Shown piece by piece: positions 9,491 through 17,844 of a stretch of 60,151 nucleotides of DNA. The translations under genes and the position numbers were made by a program. Under the pieces are notes generated by a model that did not search any database, was not told where the DNA came from, and worked only from the letters and a program-made list of their open reading frames with translations. The DNA lies in the NCBI GenBank assembly GCA_016212885.1, contig JACRDO010000094.1, forward strand, positions 1 through 60,151, in the 5' to 3' direction. Origin of the DNA: Elusimicrobiota bacterium. Its GTDB lineage: Bacteria > Elusimicrobiota > Elusimicrobia > UBA1565. Within the stretch, counting starts at the first letter, position 1; each line of letters begins with the position of its first letter.

Positions 9491-9549
9491 TATAGAGGAA
9501 GCAAGGCGCAGGCCAAAGAGCCCCTGACGCCTGTAATTTTATTGCCTAC

Positions 9550-10686
9550 ATGGACATACTGATCAAGCTCCGCGTCTATCTGTGGCTGATGGTCTTAAGC
9601 CTCTGGGGCCTGATGATCTTCCAATTCCTCGAGGACGAGGGGGGCGGCCTCCAGCCGATGCGCTGGCTTTCAAGCAAGCCGAGCCCCCAGGCGGAGGAGA
9701 AGGCCCCCGCGGCGCCGACCGTCTCCATTGCAGAACTCTTCCCGAAACCGGTCGAGGACCTCCGCCCGGAGCCCCTGCCTTCATCCTCCGGGCTCGTTCA
9801 GAACGGGGCGGGGACCGCGTCGAAGGCCTTTGCGCTGACCTCGCTGCCGCGCCCTGCGCGCGAGCCGGCTCAACCCAGCGGGCTCCTGCTCGTCTCCAGG
9901 CTGCAGGTCCAACCCGCCCCTCCGGCCGCGCGCCCGCCCTCCCGGCCCCCGGCCGTCGAGCCCGCTGCCCCGAAAGGATTCTCCAAGGTCCAGACCCGCC
10001 ACTTCATCGTCTTCTCCGAGGGCGAGGAGATGTCCAAGGACTTCGTCCAGACAATCGAGAACCTCCACGCAAACCTCATGCTCGACCTGGCGGCCTTCTC
10101 CCCCTGGGCGCGGGACGAGCGCGTGACCATCCATGTCTTCCGCAGCCAGGAGTCCTACCGGAAGGTGACGGGGCGCCCCTCCTGGTCCGGCGGCGCCAGC
10201 TCGGTCAAGAGCCGCAAGATCTACCTCTACGAGAGCGACGAGAGCATCGGCATCCTCGCGCACGAGCTCTGCCACATCTACTTCGACAGCTTCTTCCTCG
10301 GCGGAAAGACGAACCCCCTGTGGCTGAGCGAGGGGATGTCGACGCTGGTGCAGACGGAGCGCGGCCTCGCCGCGCCGAGCTGGCTCAAGGAGAACATGGC
10401 CCTGCTCCGCCAGGGCGGCGGCTACTCGCTCTCGGAGATGCTGACCGTCGAGAACACCACCGGCGCCGACGATTCGAGCGTGCGGCTCTGGTACACGCAG
10501 GCGTTCAGCGTGGTCCGCTTCCTCATCCGCGCGCAGTACCGCTCCTCGTTCTACCGCTTCTGCACGCACCTCAAGAACGGCTTCCCCATCCACGAGGCGC
10601 TCTACCGCGCCTACGGCATGCCCTTCAACCGGGTCAAGGCGCTCGAGTACGCCTGGCGCCACGACCTCAAGTCCGACAAGCTCTAA
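9550..10686 (+). CDS. Membrane-anchored gluzincin metallopeptidase (MA-like)
   Basis: A 378-residue protein predicted to face the periplasm or cell exterior. It has a single N-terminal membrane helix (about residues 7-25), a low-complexity Pro/Ala-rich linker to about residue 145, and a peptidase domain. The zinc motif HELCH lies at residues 238-242, with the likely third ligand E261 in WLSEGMSTLV about 20 residues later, as in gluzincins. The substrate is unknown. It has its own candidate promoter, and the cell-division cluster starts about 200 bases downstream. The linker suggests the catalytic domain is held away from the membrane. Confidence 0.8.
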   Translation: MDILIKLRVYLWLMVLSLWGLMIFQFLEDEGGGLQPMRWLSSKPSPQAEEKAPAAPTVSIAELFPKPVEDLRPEPLPSSSGLVQNGAGTASKAFALTSLPRPAREPAQPSGLLLVSRLQVQPAPPAARPPSRPPAVEPAAPKGFSKVQTRHFIVFSEGEEMSKDFVQTIENLHANLMLDLAAFSPWARDERVTIHVFRSQESYRKVTGRPSWSGGASSVKSRKIYLYESDESIGILAHELCHIYFDSFFLGGKTNPLWLSEGMSTLVQTERGLAAPSWLKENMALLRQGGGYSLSEMLTVENTTGADDSSVRLWYTQAFSVVRFLIRAQYRSSFYRFCTHLKNGFPIHEALYRAYGMPFNRVKALEYAWRHDLKSDKL

Positions 10687-10771
10687 GAAATAGTCCCTTC
10701 GGACCGCGCAGGGCCCAGGCTCCGCCCGCGGGAGCTCTTCGTCGGCATCCGCTCGCGCGCGGACGCGCGCC

Positions 10772-10835
10772 AATAGGACCTTCGGCCCCTTTAAATAAAT
10801 TGGGTCTTGACAATCCCCGCAACTCCTGTTACAAT
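10772..10835 (+). promoter_or_regulatory. Promoter of the mraZ division/cell-wall cluster
   Basis: A perfect TTGACA (10807-10812) is followed after 17 bases by TACAAT (10830-10835), near consensus for sigma-70. It lies 67 bases before the mraZ ATG. Just upstream (10774-10789) is an ataggaccttcggccc block resembling palindromic motifs at 33.1, 50.4 and 59.6 kb. Downstream, GTGG occurs three times (10854, 10866, 10874); MraZ autoregulates by binding G-rich direct repeats in its own leader, so these could be its sites, although the spacing is uneven. Confidence 0.8.
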
Positions 10836-10902
10836 TGTGCCCCGTGTCAAAAAGTGGCGTTGAATGTGGAATTGTGGTAGACAGGGGAAGAACGCGGGGC
10901 AA

Positions 10903-11358
10903 ATGACGGCGGAAATCATAGGGCAGTACGACTACAGCCTCGACCCGAAGAACCGGGTCGTGGTGCCGCCGTCCTACCGGAATGCCCTCATCGGGGAGAA
11001 AGGCGCGCACTTCGTCCTGGCCATCGGCCAGGAGAACTGCCTGAGGCTCTTCCTTCCGTCCCAGTGGGACAAACTGGTCTCCGAAGCGAGAACCCAGACC
11101 CAGGATATCAAGGACAAGGAAAAAGCGCGGGCTGCGCGCCGCTACCTTTTCGGCACCGCCGTCCCTGCGGGCTTAGACGAGCAGGGGCGCATCCTGGTGC
11201 CTCAAAACCTGAAGGAATACGCAGGGCTGAAGAAAGGCGTCGTGGTGATCGGGGCCGGGAGCTGCATGGAGATCTGGTCCGTCGAGCGCTGGAACAAGTA
11301 CCACAAAGAGGTCGCGGCCCCGACCTTCACGAAGCTATCGAAGAGCCTCGACATCTGA
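10903..11358 (+). CDS. mraZ: Transcriptional regulator MraZ
   Basis: MraZ is a DNA-binding repressor of the division and cell-wall cluster, forming a ring of two-fold SpoVT-AbrB-like modules. The 151-residue protein shows both expected half-motifs: DPKNRVVVPPSYR in the first half and DEQGRILVPQNLKEY in the second. I chose ATG 10903, at GQYDYSLDPKNR, where the fold begins; an ATG at 10864 would lie in the likely operator region. A long promoter-bearing leader precedes it, and rsmH starts one base after the stop. Confidence 0.95.
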   Translation: MTAEIIGQYDYSLDPKNRVVVPPSYRNALIGEKGAHFVLAIGQENCLRLFLPSQWDKLVSEARTQTQDIKDKEKARAARRYLFGTAVPAGLDEQGRILVPQNLKEYAGLKKGVVVIGAGSCMEIWSVERWNKYHKEVAAPTFTKLSKSLDI

Positions 11359-11359
11359 C

Positions 11360-12265
11360 ATGCCGAACCTGTTGATGAGCGAAAGAGAATACGCGCACGA
11401 GCCGGTCCTCCTGCAGGAGGTCCTCTCCCTGCTGGTGGAAGACCGCGACGGACTGTATCTCGACGCCACCCTCGGGGCCGGCGGGCACGCCGAAGCTGTC
11501 CTGCGTTCGCTCTCCTGCGAGGGCCGCCTGCTGGGCATGGACCTGGACCCGGAGGCGCTCTCCCTCTCCTCTGAGAGGCTCAAGGAGTTCGGCGGAAGGT
11601 TCCGCTGCGTCCAGGGCAATTTCAAGGACATCGCCCGCATCCTACAGAACGAGGGGTTCTTCCCGCTGGCCGGCGCGCTGTTCGATCTCGGGGTATCCTC
11701 CCTCCAGCTCGACGAGCCGTCGCGCGGCTTCGCATTCCAGCGGGAAGGACCGCTCGACATGAGGCTCGATCCGGCCAATCCGCTCACCGCCTCCCGCATC
11801 GTCAACGAGTGGCCGACGGAGCAGATCGAGCTCCTTCTGAGGGAATACGGCGAGGAGCGCGAGGCGCCCAGGATCGCGCGCTGGATCGTGGAAGCGCGCT
11901 CGAAGGAGCCGATCGAGACCACGGGGGGCCTGGCGTCCCTCATCGAGGCGCGCGTCCCCCGCTCCGGAGGCATCCACCCGGCGACCCGGACGTTCCAGGC
12001 CCTGCGCATCGCCGTCAACGGCGAGCTCGAGAATCTGACGAGGGGGCTCGGCGACGTCCTGCCCATGCTTCGCAGCGGAGGGAGGATCGCCGCGATCTCG
12101 TTCCATTCGCTCGAAGACCGGATCATCAAGAACGTTTTCAGGTCTTTCACGGGCAACGGAACCTGCCGGGGCCTGAGCGATGGGCCGCTCACGCCCCGGC
12201 AGGAGGAAGTCGAGCGCAATCCCCGGTCCAGGAGCGCGAAGCTCCGGGCCGTGGAGAAGCTGTAG
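11360..12265 (+). CDS. rsmH: 16S rRNA (cytosine-1402-N4)-methyltransferase RsmH
   Basis: RsmH (MraW) methylates N4 of C1402 in the ribosomal decoding centre. The 301-residue protein has the conserved HEPVLLQEVL start, the SAM loop DATLGAGGHAEAVL, GALFDLGVSSLQLDEPSRGF, and the C-terminal IAAISFHSLEDRIIKNVF. It sits directly after mraZ as usual. ATG 11360 is one base after the mraZ stop; a second ATG at 11375 is an alternative. Downstream the cluster is interrupted by about 570 bases holding a possible small gene and the hairpin array, before ftsL. Confidence 0.97.
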   Translation: MPNLLMSEREYAHEPVLLQEVLSLLVEDRDGLYLDATLGAGGHAEAVLRSLSCEGRLLGMDLDPEALSLSSERLKEFGGRFRCVQGNFKDIARILQNEGFFPLAGALFDLGVSSLQLDEPSRGFAFQREGPLDMRLDPANPLTASRIVNEWPTEQIELLLREYGEEREAPRIARWIVEARSKEPIETTGGLASLIEARVPRSGGIHPATRTFQALRIAVNGELENLTRGLGDVLPMLRSGGRIAAISFHSLEDRIIKNVFRSFTGNGTCRGLSDGPLTPRQEEVERNPRSRSAKLRAVEKL

Positions 12266-12282
12266 GGCTGTGGGGGGCAACC

Positions 12283-12453
12283 ATGAAGAACTCGGACGGC
12301 GGTTCGGGCGATGGGCGGCAAGCGGGAAGCGCGGTCACCCGCATCCTGCCTATCCGGCAGCGGATCATCCGGCTGACCCCTGTCGGGCCCTCATCGGTGT
12401 CAGGATACGTCTGGCGCCGCGTCTTCCTCAAGGGAAGGACCAACGGACAGTGA
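12283..12453 (+). CDS. Possible small basic protein between rsmH and ftsL
   Basis: A 56-codon frame begins at ATG 12283 with a good G-rich ribosome site (gtggggggcaacc) six bases upstream, and ends at TGA just before the hairpin array. The product would be basic and Gly/Arg-rich (RILPIRQRIIRLTPVG in the middle). I recognise no family. Position and ribosome site favour translation, but in GC-rich DNA a frame of this length can arise by chance. Confidence 0.35.
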   Translation: MKNSDGGSGDGRQAGSAVTRILPIRQRIIRLTPVGPSSVSGYVWRRVFLKGRTNGQ

Positions 12454-12455
12454 AG

Positions 12456-12775
12456 CGTCCCGAACACCCAGACGGTGTAGTTCGGGACGTATCGAACCTG
12501 CGTACCAAACATCCAGAATTTGTAGGTTTGGTGCGTCTCGAACCAATGCAGTCTGGATGTTCGAGACGTCGTGTGGAAAGTTCGATACGATCTGGCGGGC
12601 GCCTACTCGGCGGGGCGCCCCCGATTTTGGCGGTCAATGCGGAGAACGATCCGGCGTCCCGAACCAACGCAGTCTGGATGTTCGAGACGTACCAAACATC
12701 CAGAATTTGTAGGTTTGGTACGTCCCGAACCAACGCAGTCTGGATGTTCGAGACGGCGTGTGGGGGGTTCGATAC
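12456..12775. repeat. Array of six tandem 10-bp-stem hairpins
   Basis: Six near-identical palindromes with 10-bp arms and 14-15-base loops lie at 12456-12489, 12501-12535, 12534-12568, 12655-12689, 12688-12722 and 12721-12755. Neighbours in a block overlap by two bases. Arms are cgtcccgaac/gttcgggacg (or cgtctcgaac/gttcgagacg) alternating with cgtaccaaac/gtttggtacg. Loops of one type contain atccaga and those of the other contain tctggat, which are complementary. Each block is followed by cgtgtgg, four purines and ttcgatacg (12570-12589, 12756-12775). Between the blocks lies another hairpin (gggcgcc/ggcgccc at 12597-12603 and 12614-12620). Confidence 0.9.
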
Positions 12776-12786
12776 GGGGCGCCCGC

Positions 12787-12816
12787 TTGGATTTAGGCGC
12801 GGAGGAGTGCTATATT
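12787..12816 (+). promoter_or_regulatory. Candidate promoter for ftsL and downstream
   Basis: TTGGAT (12787-12792) and TATATT (12811-12816) are 18 bases apart and end 17 bases before the ftsL ATG. It would restart transcription of the cell-wall genes after the hairpin array. The sequence ggagga (12801-12806) can pair with tcctcc (12822-12827), so the leader may fold. Confidence 0.45.
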
Positions 12817-12833
12817 ACCGTTCCTCCTGAGCC

Positions 12834-13178
12834 ATGAAGAGACGAACCTGTTCGATACTCGCAGCCTGCGCGTGCCTCACCTTCATCTTCCTCTGGGAAC
12901 AGGTGCAGGCGACGCGCCTCGGCTATGAGGTGGGAAGAAGCCAGAAGCTGCTCCAGCGGCAGGCCCAGATGAACGCGTATCTGCGCATGGAGCTGGCGCG
13001 CCTGAGCGCTCCGGACCGGCTGGCCCGCGAGGCACAATCGCGGCTCAAGATGATCCCCCCGGATCCCCAGAGCCAGATTTTCTTGGGAGAATCGTCCGGG
13101 GACTCCGAAGCCCGCGCCTTCAAGGCGTCCCATCCGAACGGGCAGACGGGGACTCTGAGCTTCCTTTTCCGGCGGTAG
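12834..13178 (+). CDS. ftsL: FtsL-like cell division protein
   Basis: A 114-residue bitopic protein of the FtsL type, part of the FtsQLB-FtsWI divisome complex. One membrane helix (about residues 6-22, CSILAACACLTFIFLWEQ) is followed by a coiled-coil-prone stretch (about 30-70) and the typical short LSAPDRLAREAQSRLKMIPP segment. The C-terminal tail is polar. Sequence identity in this family is low; the assignment rests on size, topology and position directly before ftsI. It begins a new run after the hairpin array, probably from its own promoter. Confidence 0.82.
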   Translation: MKRRTCSILAACACLTFIFLWEQVQATRLGYEVGRSQKLLQRQAQMNAYLRMELARLSAPDRLAREAQSRLKMIPPDPQSQIFLGESSGDSEARAFKASHPNGQTGTLSFLFRR

Positions 13179-13187
13179 GCGTCCACC

Positions 13188-14894
13188 ATGGACACCCGCT
13201 TTCGCCTGGGCGTCAGCACCCTGCTTTGTCTGCTGCCGGTCCTCCCCCTGGCATCGCGCCTGGCGTGGCTGCAGGTCATACGGCACGAACAGCTCGACAC
13301 CAAAGCCCGCGGCGAGACGGTCGGGCAGGACCTGGTCATCGTGCCGCGCGGGCGCATCCTGGATCGCGAGGGACGGGTGCTCGCCCAATCCCTGCCGGCT
13401 GCGTCGAGCTACCTGGATCTGACCAATGTCGCGGATCATCGCGAGGCGGTCCAAAAGGCCTGCAGGGCCCTCGACATTCCAGCTGGCCCGCTGCTCGCGA
13501 AGCTGAGGCCGGGGCGGCGCTTCCTTTGGCTCAAGCGGAAGCTGGCCCCGGAGGAGTCGGCGGCGCTCAGGTACAAGATACAGAAGAGCTCGCTGACCTT
13601 CATCGGCCTCGTGGCGGAAGCGCAGCGCGTCTATCCGAACGGGGACCTGCTCAGGCCGGTCCTGGGCGACGTCAACATCGACGAAAATGGCCTTTCCGGG
13701 CTCGAGCTCGCATTCGACCGCGAACTGAGCGGTCTTTCCTACAAGGTCCGTCTGATGAGGGACCGCAAGGGGAACGTCATCGTGCAGGAGCCCCCTCCGG
13801 AGCGCATCCCGCCCCCGGACCTTCGCCTGAGCATCGACCTGGCCGCCCAGCACTACGCGGAGTCCGAGCTCAAGGCCGCGGTCCTCAGCCGGAAGGCCAA
13901 GAGGGGGTTCATCCTGGTCCAGGATCCCCGCAGCGGGGACCTCCTGGCCTTGGCTTCTTTTCCGGCGGACCGGCTGAAGAACCCGGCTGTCCAGGACGTC
14001 TATGAGCCGGGGTCCACGTTCAAGCTCGTGGCGGCTGCCGCGGCGCTTGAGCGGAGGCTTTACGGCCCGCAGGAGACCATCGACTGCGAGGGGGGCCGCT
14101 GGGCCCTGGCCCCCAGCGTCGCCATCAAGGACCACGAACCGGAGGGCCTGCTGACCCTGCAGCAGGTCATCGAACGCTCCTCGAACATCGGGACAGCCAA
14201 GGTCGCGCTGAGGCTCGGGGCCTCGGCTTTTCACCGCACCTGCCGGCTCTTCGGCTTCGGATCGAGGACCGGCATCCCGCTGCCCGGGGAGAGCTCGGGC
14301 CTCCTTCCTCCGGTCTCCGCGCTGACCACGGTGCGGCTCGGCAACGCGGGGTTCGGCCAGGGCATCGCGGTGACCCCGCTTCAGCTGGCGGCGGCGTATT
14401 CCGCGCTCGCCAACAACGGGGCCCTGCTGGAGCCCCGGATCGTGCTCTCCATCGGGGACAAGGCCCTGCCCGGCCCGGTCCGGCTGAGGCAGGTCGCTGC
14501 GCCGGAGACGGTTTCTGCGCTGAGGGAGTTCCTGGAAGGGGTGGTCCTGCGCGGCACGGGCATGACGGCGCAGGTGAGCGGCTATCGCGTCGCCGGCAAG
14601 ACCGGCACCGCGCAGAAGGTCGATCCGGCCACCGGCCGCTATTCCGCCGCGGACTACGTATCCTCTTTCATCGGCTTCGTCCCCGCGGATGACCCGCGCC
14701 TCTCGATCCTGGTGGTCGTGGACAGCCCGCGCGTGGGCTACTACGGCTCCGAGGTCGCGGGCCCCGTGTTCTCGCGCTTGTCGCGCATGCTCTTGGCCCG
14801 CTACGGAATCGCTCCAAAGGCGCCGACCGCGCCGCAGACTCGGCAGCCCGCGCAGACGCCTTCCCAGCGGAAGGCCGGGGCCTCCCCGACTTAA
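13188..14894 (+). CDS. ftsI: Septal peptidoglycan transpeptidase FtsI (PBP3)
   Basis: A class B penicillin-binding protein that cross-links septal peptidoglycan with FtsW. In the 568-residue protein an N-terminal membrane helix is followed by the dimerisation domain (with VIVPRGRILDREGRVLAQS) and the transpeptidase domain. Catalytic motifs are in place: SxxK as S276-TF-K279 in YEPGSTFKL, SxN as SSN at 331-333, and KTG at 471-473 in GKTGTAQK. The C-terminus ends in a Pro/Ala/Gln-rich tail rather than a PASTA domain. It lies 9 bases after ftsL and directly before murE. Confidence 0.96.
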   Translation: MDTRFRLGVSTLLCLLPVLPLASRLAWLQVIRHEQLDTKARGETVGQDLVIVPRGRILDREGRVLAQSLPAASSYLDLTNVADHREAVQKACRALDIPAGPLLAKLRPGRRFLWLKRKLAPEESAALRYKIQKSSLTFIGLVAEAQRVYPNGDLLRPVLGDVNIDENGLSGLELAFDRELSGLSYKVRLMRDRKGNVIVQEPPPERIPPPDLRLSIDLAAQHYAESELKAAVLSRKAKRGFILVQDPRSGDLLALASFPADRLKNPAVQDVYEPGSTFKLVAAAAALERRLYGPQETIDCEGGRWALAPSVAIKDHEPEGLLTLQQVIERSSNIGTAKVALRLGASAFHRTCRLFGFGSRTGIPLPGESSGLLPPVSALTTVRLGNAGFGQGIAVTPLQLAAAYSALANNGALLEPRIVLSIGDKALPGPVRLRQVAAPETVSALREFLEGVVLRGTGMTAQVSGYRVAGKTGTAQKVDPATGRYSAADYVSSFIGFVPADDPRLSILVVVDSPRVGYYGSEVAGPVFSRLSRMLLARYGIAPKAPTAPQTRQPAQTPSQRKAGASPT

Positions 14895-16394
14895 GTGGAG
14901 CTGAAAGCCATCCTGCAGGGCGTCGCCGGCGCGCGCTGCTGCGGCGATGCGGGCATCGACGTCACGGGCCTGGCCCATGACTCCAGGACGGTCCCAGCCG
15001 GGGGGCTTTTCATCGCGCTGCCCGGCGCCCGCACCGACGGCAACCGGCATATCAGGGACGCGCTGGAGCGCGGCGCGGCCGCGCTCATGAGCGAACTGTC
15101 CGCGCCTCCTCCGCCCATGGCAGCTGCCGCGACATGGGTGCAGGTGCCGGACGTGTTCTCGGCCATGGGCCGCGCGGCTGACAACTATTTCGGCTCGCCA
15201 ACGGCCTCCCTCGCGGTCATCGGCGTGACCGGGACGACCGGCAAGACCACGACCACGTATTTCCTGGAGTCCATCATCAGCCGCTGCGGCGGGGCCCCGG
15301 GAGTCATCGGCACGATCGGGCATCGGCTCAGGCACCGAACCATCGAGAAGGCCGCCAACACGACCCCCTACTCTCTGGACCTGATGAGGCTGCTTGCGCG
15401 CATGCGTGAAGGTGGGGCCACCCACGTGGCGATGGAGGTCTCCTCGCACGCGCTCGCGACCAAGCGCGTCGAGGAGGTGGAGTTCGACGCGGCCGTCCTC
15501 ACGAACCTCCAGCGCGACCACCTGGACTTCCATAAGACGATGGACTCTTACTTCGAGGCCAAGGCCCGCATCTTCGAGCTCTTGACCAGGGCCTCGTCCT
15601 CCAAGAGCCGGCGCCTCGCGGTCCTCAACCGCGACGACGCCTCCTTCGCCCGGTTCGCTCGCGCGGCCGCGCAGGCCCAGGCGCTCTCCTACGGCTTCGC
15701 CCCGGAAGCCGATTTCAGGGCCGAGGGCCTGGCTCTGGGGAGGCAGGGAACCAGCTTCCGGCTGCGCCGCGGGGGCCGGGAGTGGGCGGTCCGCCTGGGC
15801 CTGCTCGGGCGCCACAACGCGCACAACGCCCTGGCCGCCGCCGCCGCCGCCTGGAGCCTGGGTCTTGCCCCGGAAGGGATCCTCGAGGGTCTCGCGTCGT
15901 TGGACCGCGTTCCGGGCCGCCTGGAGCCTGTGGACGCGGGGCAGGGCTTCTCTGTCCTGGTGGATTACGCGCATACGGACCATGCCCTGGCCTCGGTCCT
16001 GGAAACGATCCGCTCCCTTCCCCACCGCCGAATCCTGGCGGTGTTCGGCTGCGGGGGGGACCGGGATGCGGGCAAGCGCGGGCCCATGGGCGCCGCGGCC
16101 TGCGCAGGCAGCGACCTCGCCATCCTCACCAGCGACAATCCGAGGACCGAGGACCCGGCCGCCATCATCGCCCAGATCGAGGAGGGCATCCGGCGCTCCG
16201 GGCGCCAAAATTATAAAATCGTGCCGGACCGCCGGGAGGCGATCTACGAGGCCCTGCGCCAGGCCCAGCCGGAGGACGCGGTCCTGATCGCGGGCAAGGG
16301 GCATGAGGATGCGCAGATCCTGCGGGACCGGACCATCCATTTCGACGACAGGGAGGTCGCGCGGGAGGCCCTCAAAGACCTGGGGAAGATTTGA
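14895..16394 (+). CDS. murE: UDP-MurNAc-tripeptide synthetase MurE
   Basis: MurE adds the third amino acid of the peptidoglycan stem peptide. The 499-residue enzyme has the Mur-ligase layout: an N-terminal UDP-binding domain with DSRTVPAGGLFIALPG, the central ATPase with VTGTTGKTTTTYFLE, and a C-terminal domain. The latter has the motif DNPR (in TSDNPRTEDP), which marks enzymes that add meso-diaminopimelate rather than lysine. The start is GTG 14895, immediately after the ftsI stop. A strong hairpin followed by Ts lies between it and murF. Confidence 0.96.
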   Translation: MELKAILQGVAGARCCGDAGIDVTGLAHDSRTVPAGGLFIALPGARTDGNRHIRDALERGAAALMSELSAPPPPMAAAATWVQVPDVFSAMGRAADNYFGSPTASLAVIGVTGTTGKTTTTYFLESIISRCGGAPGVIGTIGHRLRHRTIEKAANTTPYSLDLMRLLARMREGGATHVAMEVSSHALATKRVEEVEFDAAVLTNLQRDHLDFHKTMDSYFEAKARIFELLTRASSSKSRRLAVLNRDDASFARFARAAAQAQALSYGFAPEADFRAEGLALGRQGTSFRLRRGGREWAVRLGLLGRHNAHNALAAAAAAWSLGLAPEGILEGLASLDRVPGRLEPVDAGQGFSVLVDYAHTDHALASVLETIRSLPHRRILAVFGCGGDRDAGKRGPMGAAACAGSDLAILTSDNPRTEDPAAIIAQIEEGIRRSGRQNYKIVPDRREAIYEALRQAQPEDAVLIAGKGHEDAQILRDRTIHFDDREVAREALKDLGKI

Positions 16395-16399
16395 AGGAG

Positions 16400-16450
16400 A
16401 CCCCCATACGTCAGGCGCCGAACTGTTCCTCTCGGCGCCATGGGGGTTTT
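16400..16450 (+). terminator. Terminator-like hairpin between murE and murF
   Basis: Two stacked stems are visible: acccccat (16400-16407) with atgggggt (16440-16447), and ggcgccga (16414-16421) with tcggcgcc (16432-16439). There is a 6-base bulge on the left side and a 10-base loop. The hairpin is followed by a T-run (tttt, 16447-16450). As it lies inside an operon, partial termination or attenuation is likely rather than a full stop. Confidence 0.7.
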
Positions 16451-16473
16451 CGGGGGTGAGGGAGCCGTTGTTT

Positions 16474-17844
16474 ATGGAGCTGAAAATGACCTGGGCAGAG
16501 GCGGCCAAGGCGGCCGGCGGAAGGCTTCTGCGCGGCCGTCCCGACGCGCCGCTGGGATCCCTTTCGACGGACAGCCGCCGCCTTGCGGCTGGGCAGGCTT
16601 TCCTCGCGCTGAAGGGGCTCCGGCTCGACGCGCACGAGCTTCTAGACGAGCAGCTGGCCCGCGCGGCCGGGGGCTGGATCGTCCGCGAAGGGGCGAGGCT
16701 GCCGGCCGCGCTCCCGGAAAATCTCCTCGAAGTCCCGGATACGCTGAGGGCCCTGGCGGCTCTCGCAGCTGCTCACCGCGGCCGCTTCGACCTGCCGGTG
16801 GCCGCGGTCACAGGCTCCAACGGAAAGACCACGACGAAAGAGATGCTCCGTTCGATCCTCTCGCGCGCCGCAGGCGAAGGCTCAGTCTGCGCCAACTCCG
16901 GCAGCCTGAATAACGAGGTCGGCCTGCCGCTGTCCGTGCTGGAGCTCTCCCGCGCGACGCGCTACGCGGTCTTCGAGCTCGGGGCCTCGCGCCGGGGCGA
17001 CATCGCCTACCTCTGCGGGGCCGCGAAGCCGACGTTGGGCGTGCTGACCAACATCGGGCCGGCCCACATCGAGTTCTTCGGCAGCGTCGAAGCCGTCTTT
17101 CAGGCCAAATCCGAGCTGGTGGAGGCCCTGCCCTCCGGGTCCCCGGTGGTGCTGAACTCCGACGACCCCTGGCTCTCGAGGCTGCTGCCGGCCCTGGGCT
17201 CCCGAGCGGTCGCGTTCGGGGCCGGCGCCGCGGCGCAGGTCCGCATACTGGAGGCTGGACCCGGGGAGATCGCCCTGGCTCTGCCTCAGGGCCGCTTGAG
17301 TGTCCGGCTCCCCATCTGCGGCCGCACCCAGCGCCTCAATGCCGCGGCCGCCGCGGCCGCGGCCATGGCGCTCGGGCTGAGCCTGGAGGAGATCCGGGAG
17401 GGGCTTGTGTCTCATCAAGGCGTCCCGCTGCGCTTTGCCCAGCGCGGACACCCCACCGGGGCCTGGCTCCTTGTGGACGCCTACAACGCCAACCCGGATT
17501 CCATGCGGGCAGCTGTCGAGACCTTCCTGGAGGCGGCGCCGCCCGGAGAGAGGATTCTGGTCCTCGGCGACATGAAGGAGCTCGGGGCCGAGTCCGTTGG
17601 GCGCCACCAGGACCTGGGGCGCTGGCTGGCGGGCCTTCCCTTGAGCGCGGTCTTCCTGGCCGGGCCCGAGACCGTCCAGACTGCCGGGGCCCTCCGCCTG
17701 GCCGGGGCCGCGTATCCGGTGGCCCACGAACAGCAGGCGAAGGATCTTCTCCCGCTGATCCGGTCCAGGCTCAAGCCCGGAGCCAGCCTGCTCTTCAAGG
17801 CTTCCCGGGCCATGCGCTTCGAGGAGATCGCACAGGCCCTCTGA
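16474..17844 (+). CDS. murF: UDP-MurNAc-tripeptide--D-Ala-D-Ala ligase MurF
   Basis: MurF adds D-Ala-D-Ala to complete the cytoplasmic stem peptide. In this 456-residue protein the N-terminal domain has STDSRRLAAGQAFLALKG, the ATPase domain has VTGSNGKTTTKEMLRSIL and the asparagine-rich SLNNEVGLPLSVLEL. The C-terminal domain has LVDAYNANPDSMRAA. I chose ATG 16474; an internal ATG at 16486 (MTWAEAAKA) also fits the fold. The gene lies 79 bases after murE, past the terminator-like hairpin, and its stop shares a base with the mraY start. Confidence 0.96.
   Translation: MELKMTWAEAAKAAGGRLLRGRPDAPLGSLSTDSRRLAAGQAFLALKGLRLDAHELLDEQLARAAGGWIVREGARLPAALPENLLEVPDTLRALAALAAAHRGRFDLPVAAVTGSNGKTTTKEMLRSILSRAAGEGSVCANSGSLNNEVGLPLSVLELSRATRYAVFELGASRRGDIAYLCGAAKPTLGVLTNIGPAHIEFFGSVEAVFQAKSELVEALPSGSPVVLNSDDPWLSRLLPALGSRAVAFGAGAAAQVRILEAGPGEIALALPQGRLSVRLPICGRTQRLNAAAAAAAAMALGLSLEEIREGLVSHQGVPLRFAQRGHPTGAWLLVDAYNANPDSMRAAVETFLEAAPPGERILVLGDMKELGAESVGRHQDLGRWLAGLPLSAVFLAGPETVQTAGALRLAGAAYPVAHEQQAKDLLPLIRSRLKPGASLLFKASRAMRFEEIAQAL

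Noticed and set aside
12456..12755. Reading the tandem repeats as a CRISPR array
   Set aside because: The spacing units are themselves repeated and palindromic, there are no unique spacers, and no cas genes are nearby.
12810..16508. A 1232-codon open frame on the minus strand across ftsL, ftsI and murE
   Set aside because: It is antisense to three well-supported genes, has low-complexity Arg/Gly/Pro-rich translation and no recognisable domain. Such frames are common where third positions are GC-rich.
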